Part shown: positions 5,308 through 10,781 of the stretch, piece after piece
Layout: every line of letters begins with the position of its first letter
Position numbering within the stretch: position 1 is the stretch's first letter
Assembly: GCA_038209365.1 (NCBI GenBank)
Contig: JBBQXS010000086.1
Span: forward strand, 1 to 10,781
DNA: 10,781 nt
Source of the DNA: DASQHW01 sp038209365
GTDB lineage: Bacteria; Actinomycetota; Acidimicrobiia; IMCC26256; PALSA-610
Reading direction: 5' to 3'
Position numbers and translations under genes: made by a program
The notes under the pieces: model-generated
Told to the model about the DNA's origin: nothing
The model's input: only the letters and a program-made list of their open reading frames with translations
Databases searched by the model: none

Positions 5308-6954
5308 ATGCGATTCTTCGACGTCAAGACCTCATTGTGTCTTCTGGCTGCCGGTGCGCTGACGGTGACCGCGTGCAGCGGAAGTAACGGCAAGGCAGCG
5401 AGCGTGAGCGCGCCGAAGGGCGGCGATCCGACAGTGCCGATCGTCACGCCGGCGACGCAAGTCATCGCCGACACCATTCCCGACGGCGCCGAGCGCCTCA
5501 AGTTCAGGGTGCCGATGGACATCGCGCCCGGACAGAACAACATCGGCTACACCCAAACGATCCCCCAGCCCAAGGAAGACGGCTACATCCTCGGCATGTC
5601 GACCGACCTTCGCTTTGCCGACGGCACCGTGCCGCCGGTCGACGTGATCCATCTCCACCACGGCGTGTGGGTGAACCTGGCGGCCAAGGATCTCACCGAC
5701 CCGAGCTTGCCGGAGCGTTTCTTCGCGGCCGGTGAAGAGAAGACACGCATGCTCGCGACGACCGGCTACGGCTACAAGTTCGACGCGAACAAGGACAAGT
5801 GGTTGCTGAATTACATGTTGCACAACGCGTTGTCGAAGCCGAACAAGGTCTGGGTCACCTACGACCTCGACTTCGTGCCGATGACGTCCCCGCTCGCGAA
5901 GACGATCAAGCCAGCCAAGCCGGTGTGGATGGACGTGCAGAACGGCAGCATCTACCCGGTATTCGACGTTCTTCAGGGCAGCGGCACGAACGGCACCTAC
6001 ACCTATCCGGACGACGCCGGTGATCCCTACGCCTGCAAGGACGCGCAACCGGGTGAGCGCCGGCGGCAGCGGCGATGCGGGACGCCGTTGAACGAGTGGA
6101 CGGTCCCCGACGACGGCGTGCTGCTGATCGCCGGCGGCCACTTGCACCCGGGCGGCCTCCGCGACGATTTGTGGGTGAAGCGCCAAGGTGCGACCGGTGT
6201 CTCGGGACACACCAAGCCGGGTGCGCCCGATACCGCGCACGTCTTCTCGTCGGTCTCGACGTATTGGGACCCCGCGGGACCCGCATCCTGGGACGTCGCG
6301 ATGTCCGTCACGCCCGACGACTGGCGCGTCGCGTTGAAGAAGGGCGACGTCCTCTCGATGGACACGACCTACGAGACCAAGCTCGCGTCCTGGTACGAGT
6401 CGATGGGGATCATGGTGCTCTGGATGGCGTTCGACGGCGAGGGCGCAAAGGGCGGCGCCGATCCGTTCACCACGCCGGTCGACGTACAGGGGGTGCTGAC
6501 GCACGGACACCTTCCCGAGAACGACAACCACGGCGGCGCTCCGGATCCGAAGAATTACAACGACGCCACCAAGCTGCCGTCGAGGGAAGTGGCGTCGGGC
6601 ACGGTCCTTCCGATCGCGGACTTCGCGTATGAGGGCGACATGGCGTTTGCAAAGACGATCCCGACGATCAAGGCCGGAGGATCGCTGACGTACAGCAACG
6701 CGGACGCCAAGCAGGGCATCCCGCACACGCTCACCTCCTGCAAGGCCCCGTGCAACCTCTCGACGGGCATCGCGTATCCGCTCGCCGACGGCGTGCCGCG
6801 GTTCGACTCGGGCGAGCTCGCCCAAATCGGACCGCCGTCGACCGGGCAGCTCACCTGGTCGACTCCGAAGGACCTTCCGCCCGGCACGTATACGTACTAC
6901 TGCCGGATCCACCCCTTCATGCGCGGCGCCTTCCGGGTCGAGGCGAGCTCGTAG
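5308..6954 (+). CDS. Lipoprotein with PHM/DBM-like two-copper monooxygenase domain and C-terminal cupredoxin
   Basis: A 548-residue exported protein. Residues 1-23 form a lipoprotein signal with lipobox VTAC (Cys23). Residues about 60-420 carry the copper ligand pattern of peptidylglycine/dopamine beta-monooxygenases. His117-His118 (PVDVIHLHHGVW) and His172 (NYMLHN) match the CuH site. His278/His280 (GGHLHPGG) and Met366 (YESMGIMVLW, after GDVLSMDTTYET) match the CuM site. A cupredoxin follows (about 440-546): His473 (IPHTLTSC), then Cys532, His535 and Met538 in YYCRIHPFMRG, a full type-1 blue copper set. I infer a membrane-tethered, copper-dependent oxygenase with its own electron-transfer domain; the substrate is unknown. 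The start is the ATG that opens the signal peptide; the in-frame extension to 5197 lies in the upstream gene. The cupredoxin is certain by motif; the monooxygenase homology is by ligand pattern. Confidence 0.85.
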   Translation: MRFFDVKTSLCLLAAGALTVTACSGSNGKAASVSAPKGGDPTVPIVTPATQVIADTIPDGAERLKFRVPMDIAPGQNNIGYTQTIPQPKEDGYILGMSTDLRFADGTVPPVDVIHLHHGVWVNLAAKDLTDPSLPERFFAAGEEKTRMLATTGYGYKFDANKDKWLLNYMLHNALSKPNKVWVTYDLDFVPMTSPLAKTIKPAKPVWMDVQNGSIYPVFDVLQGSGTNGTYTYPDDAGDPYACKDAQPGERRRQRRCGTPLNEWTVPDDGVLLIAGGHLHPGGLRDDLWVKRQGATGVSGHTKPGAPDTAHVFSSVSTYWDPAGPASWDVAMSVTPDDWRVALKKGDVLSMDTTYETKLASWYESMGIMVLWMAFDGEGAKGGADPFTTPVDVQGVLTHGHLPENDNHGGAPDPKNYNDATKLPSREVASGTVLPIADFAYEGDMAFAKTIPTIKAGGSLTYSNADAKQGIPHTLTSCKAPCNLSTGIAYPLADGVPRFDSGELAQIGPPSTGQLTWSTPKDLPPGTYTYYCRIHPFMRGAFRVEASS

Positions 6955-6971
6955 CAAGCAGTTATAGGGCA

Positions 6972-7007
6972 CCCGTCAGGCTGGCGCTTCGGCACCGGCC
7001 TGACGGG
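6972..7007. terminator. Bidirectional hairpin with UUCG loop between convergent genes
   Basis: CCCGTCAGGC (6972-6981) pairs with GCCTGACGGG (6998-7007) for 10 perfect pairs. The inside continues with a wobble pair, two G-C pairs, one mismatch, two more pairs and a TTCG tetraloop (6988-6991) closed by C-G. It fills the 57-bp gap between the stops of the copper lipoprotein and the polyamine fusion gene. There is no T-tract on either side, but this is the strongest hairpin in the window. Confidence 0.75.
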
Positions 7008-7011
7008 GGCC

Positions 7012-8271
7012 TCACACGTCGAGCAGCTTCCGGCGCACCGAAGGCGGCAAGAAGAACCACTCGTGGACGTCGACGTCGTACAGCCGCGTCGGCACCTCGG
7101 GGCGGCGGCGCACGAGCCTCGGATCGTGCTGCTTGGATGCGATGCCGAACGTCCAGAACGCACCCGGATACGTGGCGATCGCCGTCCACAACAAATCGGC
7201 ATACCGGAACCGTCGCGAGAGTGTGGCGAAGCAGTTGCGCACGACTTCGGGATGGAAGTGGATCGACTCGGTCTGCGCGACGAGGAAGCCATCGTCGCGA
7301 AGTGAAGACTGACACAACGCATAGAACTCGTCCTCGAAGAGGCGCGCCGCGGGACCGATCGGATCGGTGAGGTCCACCATGATCACATCGAGCTCGCCGC
7401 ACAACTCGCCGACCGAATCGAACGCGTCGCTGGGCCTCACCTCGACACGCGGATCGGCGAGCGCGACGCGCGCGACCTCATAGTGCTTGCGAGCGACCTG
7501 CACGACTTCCTCGTCGAGCTCGAGCAAGAACACACGCTCGATGCCCGGATGCTTCAATACCTCCGCAACGAGGTGCACGTCGCCGCCCCCGACGATTGCG
7601 ACGTCACGCGGGTTCGGGTGCGAGAACAGCGCCGGGTGCGCAAGCATCTCGTGGTACACGTAGGTGTCGAGGTCGGTCATTTGCACGATGCCGTCGAGCG
7701 CGAGCACCCGACCGAGGCGCGGCGCTTCGAAGAGCATGATCTCCTGGAACTCCGTCCGGCGTTGCTCGAGCACCTGCATCACGTCGTACGCGGCGTGCGA
7801 CGCACTCCCGGGCTCGTGCTCCTCGAAGCGACGAGCCAGATCGGGCGGCACGCCACGGGCGAGGTACCGGCAGTCGACGTGCGCGGCCTCGAAGGCGGCT
7901 CGCAGCACCTCGATCGCCGCGTCCACGTCGGCGCCCTCGCCACAGGTGAAGAAGTCGGCCGCCATGTAGCCGTACTCGGGCCAGGTGTGAATGGCCAGGT
8001 GGCTCTCGGCGATCATCGCGATACCCGAGACGCCGTGCGGCGCGAACTGGTGCACGAACACGTCGACGAGCGTGACCCTGCCCGCAATGGCTGCATCTCG
8101 GAGCGCCCGGTCGGCCCTCTCGACGGAGTTGAGGTGTGTGGCGCCCCAGAACTCACAGATGGCGTGCGTCCGACTCCCGATGCGTCCACTCCCACCTCCG
8201 GGTCGAGGGGCCTTGCGGAAGCTGGTCACGGTACCGCCCGCGCGCAACCAAGTGGGCACCGGGCAACTCAT
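7012..8271 (-). CDS. speDE: Bifunctional S-adenosylmethionine decarboxylase / spermidine synthase fusion
   Basis: A 419-residue cytoplasmic enzyme. Residues about 34-130 are a prokaryotic pyruvoyl AdoMet decarboxylase. The self-cleavage site is Glu89-Ser90 in IAESHLAIHTWPEYGY, with catalytic His95 and Cys110 (FFTCG); spacing equals that of the Thermotoga enzyme (Ser63, His68, Cys83). From about 150 to the end is an aminopropyltransferase: LALDGIVQMTDLDTYVYHEM, GGGD at 228-231, DLTDP (Asp300/Asp303) and TYPGAFWTF. One protein would decarboxylate AdoMet and move its aminopropyl group to putrescine. Self-cleavage would leave Ser90 onward, including the synthase, as the alpha chain. The usual GGGDGG..RE motif is altered to GGGDVHLVAE. 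ATG 8271 is used; GTG 8229 is also possible, as the domain begins only near residue 34. No other polyamine gene is in view. Confidence 0.92.
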   Translation of the reverse strand: MSCPVPTWLRAGGTVTSFRKAPRPGGGSGRIGSRTHAICEFWGATHLNSVERADRALRDAAIAGRVTLVDVFVHQFAPHGVSGIAMIAESHLAIHTWPEYGYMAADFFTCGEGADVDAAIEVLRAAFEAAHVDCRYLARGVPPDLARRFEEHEPGSASHAAYDVMQVLEQRRTEFQEIMLFEAPRLGRVLALDGIVQMTDLDTYVYHEMLAHPALFSHPNPRDVAIVGGGDVHLVAEVLKHPGIERVFLLELDEEVVQVARKHYEVARVALADPRVEVRPSDAFDSVGELCGELDVIMVDLTDPIGPAARLFEDEFYALCQSSLRDDGFLVAQTESIHFHPEVVRNCFATLSRRFRYADLLWTAIATYPGAFWTFGIASKQHDPRLVRRRPEVPTRLYDVDVHEWFFLPPSVRRKLLDV

Positions 8272-8294
8272 CGTCGTGAAGTGTTCACGGCCTC

Positions 8295-8300
8295 TACACT
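8295..8300 (+). promoter_or_regulatory. Putative -10 box of tRNA-His
   Basis: TACACT (TANNNT) lies 33 nt before the tRNA, giving a short leader. No good -35 is seen. It stands in the 62-bp space between the divergent polyamine gene and tRNA-His, so it is only a candidate. Confidence 0.3.
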
Positions 8301-8333
8301 GAGCGGCCTGCGTAGCTCGGTTGCGCAGATCCT

Positions 8334-8408
8334 GGTGGCTGTAGCTCAGTTGGTTAGAGCGTCGGGTTGTGGTCCCGAAGGCCGGGGGTTCGAATCCCCT
8401 CAGTCACC
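8334..8408 (+). tRNA. tRNA-His (anticodon GTG)
   Basis: The acceptor stem GTGGCTG (8335-8341) pairs with CAGTCAC (8401-8407) with one G-U pair. The D-arm holds AGCTCAGTTGGTTAGAGC. The anticodon stem TCGGG/CCCGA encloses TTGTGGT, with anticodon GTG at 8369-8371. The T-arm is GGGGG-TTCGAAT-CCCCT. The genomic G before the acceptor (8334) faces C73 (8408), giving the extra G-1:C73 pair that identifies tRNA-His. CCA is not encoded. The last five bases overlap the convergent nucleoside hydrolase stop region. Confidence 0.97.
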
Positions 8409-9129
8409 CTTTCGATGCGAGCGCGCGCACACGCGTTCGCATCGCGTCGGCGTCGATGTGCGCAACCACATGCTGGAGCGGGCCGTCAATCGACGCGTGC
8501 ATCGTGCCGTCGCGTTCGACACGCAGACGCCGGCTCTCCATCCGCGCGATCTTCTCGCCGAGCCCGACGAGCACCGCCGCCGGGTCGTGCAGGACGAGCG
8601 GCGGGTCACCGTGCTCGGCTCGCCACGTCGCCAGTTGCTCGCCGAAATGCGGGATCGTGTCGACGAGCACTGCCTCGTCCTGCGGGAGCGCGTGCAGGCG
8701 CGCGGTCGCGTCGAGCGGTACGACGATGAGGTTGCCGACCGTCGCCAGGAGGCGCGCAGCCGACTTGGGGTCGCGGCCCACGTTGTGCTCGACCTGGTGC
8801 CACTCACCCCGATGTCGCACTCGGCCGAGCGCGCCGCCCATCAGCACGACACGCCGGGGCAACGCGCCGTCGTCCGCCAGGCCCGCGACGTGCGTCCACG
8901 GACCGATGCCGACGAGCACGTCGACCATGGCGAGTTGCGCGACGGAAGGCGGACCCGCGGTGACCGCGATCTCGGGCAGCAGCGCGGCTGCCAAGGCTGC
9001 TCGACGCACGACGTCGCCATCCACCGTGCTCACACCTACGAGCTGGGCGTCCGAGGATCGCGCCGCGCACCACAGCGCCACCGTGTCGTCGGGGTCGTCA
9101 CCGATGTCAGTGTCGATCCAGAGGCGCAT
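8404..9129 (-). CDS. Inosine-uridine-type nucleoside hydrolase
   Basis: A 241-residue cytoplasmic hydrolase that would split ribonucleosides into base and ribose (purine/pyrimidine salvage). The N-terminus MRLWIDTDIGDDPDDTVALW carries the calcium-binding Asp cluster of the family (Asp6, Asp8 and the DDPDD group). VVLMGGAL, the EHNVGRDP segment (ribose binding) and VLHDPAAVLVG (distal metal-site Asp) follow in the usual order. It is shorter than the common 300-residue members, mostly because the end after HDP is brief. ATG 9129 overlaps the SDR stop codon as TGATG, so translation is probably coupled. The frame is open upstream, but that part is an Arg/Ala-rich shadow of the SDR gene. Its TGA stop is formed by bases of the convergent tRNA-His acceptor stem. 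Substrate preference is not readable. Confidence 0.88.
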   Translation of the reverse strand: MRLWIDTDIGDDPDDTVALWCAARSSDAQLVGVSTVDGDVVRRAALAAALLPEIAVTAGPPSVAQLAMVDVLVGIGPWTHVAGLADDGALPRRVVLMGGALGRVRHRGEWHQVEHNVGRDPKSAARLLATVGNLIVVPLDATARLHALPQDEAVLVDTIPHFGEQLATWRAEHGDPPLVLHDPAAVLVGLGEKIARMESRRLRVERDGTMHASIDGPLQHVVAHIDADAMRTRVRALASKG

Positions 9130-10028
9130 CAGTGCCGCAGAATCGCCTCGAGCGCCGGCTCCAGCACGGGGAACCGGAACGCGAAGCCGTGTGCCTCCAG
9201 CTCGACGGGCTGCACCCGCTGACTCACGAGCAGCAGGGTCTCGACGAGCTCGGGCCCGAATCGAAGCTTGAGCGGCAGCATCGGCGTCGGCAAGATCGCC
9301 GGGCGGTGCAAGACGCGTCCGAGGGTTCGCATGAATTCGTGGTTCGTCACGGGGTTCGGCGAGGTGACATTGATCGGCCCGCGGAAGCCGTCGTCCTCGA
9401 GGACCGCGCGGATCGCCGCGACTTCGTCGTCGAGCGTGATCCAACTCATCCATTGCTTGCCCGAGCCCTGCTTGCCGCCTATGCCGAGCTTGAACGGCAA
9501 AAGCAGGCGCGGGAGCACACCCGCCTCCTCGGCGAGCACGATGCCGGTGCGCATCTTCACGGTTCGCACGCCGGCGTCGATCGCGGGTTGCGTCTCTGCT
9601 TCCCACGCCCGGCAGACGCCGGCGAGGAAATCGTCGCCGGGCGCGCTCTGCTCAGTGAGCAGCTCGTCGCCGCGGTTCCCGTAATAGCCGATCGCCGACG
9701 CCGACACGAACACGCGCGGCTTCTGCTCGCGACTCGCAACCGCCGCTGCGAGCACCGACGTGCCGCGCACACGGCTGTCGCGTATGCGTTGCTTCTGCTC
9801 GTCGGTCCAGCGCCGTTCACCGATGCCTTCGCCGGCGAGGTGCACGACGGCGTCGACACCTTCGAGGGCGGGGGCGTCGATGCGTCCGGCGACGGGATCC
9901 CAGCCGATCTCGTCGTCCTCGGTGACACCGCCGCGGCGGAGCCGCAAGACACGATGCCCGTCGGCACGAAGCGAGGTCCACAAGGCCGCGCCGATGAGCC
10001 CGTGCGCACCACTGATCACCACGTCCAC
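9129..10028 (-). CDS. TIGR01777-type SDR epimerase (DUF1731 C-terminus)
   Basis: A 299-residue NAD(P)-binding protein of the extended SDR class related to YfcH. The Rossmann motif GAHGLIG is at residues 7-13. VDAVVHLAGEGIG is next, then SASAIGYYGNRGDELLTE, a signature of this family that replaces the classical active-site context, and MRTGIVLAEEAGVLPRLLLPFKLGIGG. The last about 50 residues (VLHRPAILPTPMLPLKLRFGP... LLLVSQRVQP... GFAFRFP) match the DUF1731 tail. The length is typical. GTG 10028 gives MDVVISGAHG directly at the first strand, and a TATCTT hexamer 6 nt upstream suggests a leaderless start. It is the first gene of a two-gene unit with the nucleoside hydrolase. The physiological substrate of the family is not established; a nucleotide-sugar-like substrate is possible. 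Confidence 0.9.
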   Translation of the reverse strand: MDVVISGAHGLIGAALWTSLRADGHRVLRLRRGGVTEDDEIGWDPVAGRIDAPALEGVDAVVHLAGEGIGERRWTDEQKQRIRDSRVRGTSVLAAAVASREQKPRVFVSASAIGYYGNRGDELLTEQSAPGDDFLAGVCRAWEAETQPAIDAGVRTVKMRTGIVLAEEAGVLPRLLLPFKLGIGGKQGSGKQWMSWITLDDEVAAIRAVLEDDGFRGPINVTSPNPVTNHEFMRTLGRVLHRPAILPTPMLPLKLRFGPELVETLLLVSQRVQPVELEAHGFAFRFPVLEPALEAILRH

Positions 10029-10034
10029 ACCGGA

Positions 10035-10040
10035 AAGATA
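10035..10040 (-). promoter_or_regulatory. Putative -10 hexamer of the SDR-nucleoside hydrolase operon
   Basis: On the minus strand TATCTT is followed by 6 nt (TCCGGT) and GTG 10028, with no ribosome site between. This matches leaderless geometry. It lies back to back with the tRNA-Lys promoter candidate in a 42-bp intergenic space. Confidence 0.45.
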
Positions 10041-10053
10041 CGAGGTGGTCAGC

Positions 10054-10059
10054 TACGAT
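10054..10059 (+). promoter_or_regulatory. Putative -10 box of tRNA-Lys
   Basis: TACGAT (TANNNT) ends 11 nt before the mature tRNA 5' end, so the leader would be only a few bases. No clear -35 element is present. Confidence 0.4.
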
Positions 10060-10070
10060 GTGCGATTCAC

Positions 10071-10144
10071 GCGCCCCTAGCTCAACTGGTTAGAGCATCA
10101 GACTCTTAATCTGCAGGTTCCGGGTTCGAGTCCCGGGGGGCGTA
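10071..10144 (+). tRNA. tRNA-Lys (anticodon CTT)
   Basis: The acceptor stem GCGCCCC (10071-10077) pairs with GGGGCGT (10137-10143), with a G-U first pair. The discriminator is A10144. The D-arm holds AGCTCAACTGGTTAGAGC. The anticodon loop CTCTTAA carries CTT at 10105-10107. The T-arm is CCGGG-TTCGAGT-CCCGG. CCA is not encoded. It reads AAG codons; a separate TTT tRNA may exist elsewhere. Confidence 0.97.
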
Positions 10145-10240
10145 CTACGCCTAGACGCGATGAGCCTCTTTAGAACCCAACAACGCATTGCGCCCAGCCG
10201 GAAGTGGCGCGACCCTCGGCACTGGTCGGTTCATCGCGGA

Positions 10241-10280
10241 CCTCGAGTGCGGTGGGAGTGTCCCCTACCGGCACTTGAGG
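10241..10280. repeat. 40-nt near-palindromic hairpin upstream of coaD
   Basis: CCTCGAGTGC (10241-10250) pairs with GCACTTGAGG (10271-10280) with one G-U. Inside, GGT pairs with ACC and GGGA with TCCC around a GTG loop, leaving a CT bulge and one extra G. About 17 pairs in 40 nt make this far more ordered than the surrounding sequence. It lies in the 190-bp gene-free stretch between tRNA-Lys and coaD, in which I see no other gene. It may be a terminator for the tRNA transcript, a 5'-UTR element of coaD, or a dispersed repeat. No T-tract follows. Confidence 0.55.
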
Positions 10281-10334
10281 GGCGCCCGCTTGAGGTTCTC
10301 GGATGCCCGCGTGGCAACGCGACACACTGTGTGA

Positions 10335-10781
10335 ATGTTCACCGTCTACGCCGGCAGGTTCGATCCCGTCACCAACGGACACCTCGACATCCTGAGGCGG
10401 GCTGCACGAATCTTTGAGCAAGTCGTCGTGGGGGTCTTCGACGCACCGTCTGACAAGACCCTCTTCTCGACGAGCCGGCGGGTCTCGATGATTCAAGCGT
10501 GCGTCCAGGACATGCCGTCGGTCTCGGTCGAACCCTTCGACGGGCTACTCACCGACTTCGTCCGGACCGTGGGCGCGGACGCCATCGTCCGAGGCCTACG
10601 CGCCGTGACCGACTTCTCCGTCGAGTTCGATCAGGCGCTCATGTACAAGGACATGGCTCCAGAGATCGAGCAGGTGTATCTGATGAGCGATCTGAAGTTC
10701 GTGTTCGTCCGCGCAGCCCGTATTCGCGAGGTCGCAGCCCTCGGCCACGATGTCGCTCACCTCGTCCCAGAACCCGTCGCA
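10335..10781 (+). CDS. coaD: Phosphopantetheine adenylyltransferase CoaD (3' end cut by window edge)
   Basis: 149 codons are open to the last base; the family is about 160 residues, so only the tail is missing. CoaD makes dephospho-CoA from 4'-phosphopantetheine and ATP in the cytoplasm. The start is fixed: TGA (10332-10334) is the in-frame codon just before ATG 10335. Visible family motifs are GRFDPVTNGHLDI (residues 7-19, with the NGH nucleotide-binding histidine at 16), FDGLLTDF, and IVRGLRAVTDF (Arg86, Arg89). Two positions are unusual. The second residue of the usual G(S/T)FDP is Arg8, and the highly conserved SSS(L)VKEV segment is replaced by RAARIREV (126-133). There is no Shine-Dalgarno sequence before the ATG; a CACAC-T-GTGTG dyad (10323-10333) sits there instead. 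By hand count GC is lower than in neighbouring genes. The family is clear; whether it is the functional housekeeping copy is uncertain. Confidence 0.9.
   Translation, partial: MFTVYAGRFDPVTNGHLDILRRAARIFEQVVVGVFDAPSDKTLFSTSRRVSMIQACVQDMPSVSVEPFDGLLTDFVRTVGADAIVRGLRAVTDFSVEFDQALMYKDMAPEIEQVYLMSDLKFVFVRAARIREVAALGHDVAHLVPEPVA

Noticed and set aside
5332..6972. 546-residue open frame on the minus strand across the copper lipoprotein
   Set aside because: Arg/Val/His-rich shadow typical of high-GC antisense frames; the plus strand has a signal peptide and ordered copper motifs.
7483..9222. 579-residue plus-strand frame spanning the polyamine gene, tRNA-His and the nucleoside hydrolase
   Set aside because: It reads through a tRNA and is antisense to two well-supported genes; the composition is shadow-like.
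9130..9606. N-terminal extension of the nucleoside hydrolase
   Set aside because: Overlaps the SDR gene and has shadow composition; the DTD motif begins right after ATG 9129.
10358..10368. tRNA T-arm-like GGTTCGATCCC at the start of coaD
   Set aside because: It encodes the conserved GRFDP motif; no acceptor, D or anticodon arms surround it.
10160..10417. 85-residue plus-strand frame between tRNA-Lys and coaD
   Set aside because: It overlaps coaD in another frame, has no ribosome site and Arg/Pro/His-rich composition.

Overview
This is a gene-dense, high-GC window (about 65-72% by eye) with nine recognisable protein genes, one partial secreted-protein gene at the left edge, one 22-codon membrane-peptide ORF and two tRNA genes. 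Genes packed on both strands, GTG and TTG starts, and several start codons preceded by a TANNNT hexamer at 6-7 nt (the leaderless-mRNA arrangement) suggest a high-GC actinobacterium. Something like Acidimicrobiia is a guess, and the sequence does not fix the taxon.

Left part (1-2251). The 3' end of a secreted or surface protein gene (+) meets a Trp-rich hypothetical gene (-) at a small hairpin. Upstream of the hypothetical gene is a secreted DUF3089-type alpha/beta hydrolase (-). Divergent from that hydrolase, and read from the same short intergenic region, is a 22-residue hydrophobic peptide ORF (+) that ends one base before the MFS stop codon.

Middle (2252-5239). A 14-helix DHA2-type MFS exporter lies 20 bp downstream of a metallo-beta-lactamase-fold hydrolase; both are on the minus strand and look like an operon. 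A small alpha/beta hydrolase is divergent from them across a 19-bp gap.

Copper lipoprotein and polyamines (5240-8271). A 548-residue lipoprotein carries residues matching all six copper ligands of the PHM/DBM-type two-copper monooxygenases, then a C-terminal cupredoxin with a complete type-1 copper site. This is the most unusual protein in the window. Convergent with it, across a strong UUCG-capped hairpin, is a single gene fusing S-adenosylmethionine decarboxylase to spermidine synthase, so one protein would make decarboxylated AdoMet and use it.

Right part (8272-10781). tRNA-His(GTG) overlaps the stop codon of a convergent nucleoside hydrolase gene. That gene is coupled (TGATG) to an upstream TIGR01777-type SDR epimerase gene. 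The SDR gene is divergent from tRNA-Lys(CTT). After about 190 bp of non-coding DNA with a 40-nt near-palindrome comes coaD. It is open to the window edge and carries unusual substitutions in two nucleotide-binding motifs.

No CRISPR array, insertion sequence, phage gene or rRNA was seen.
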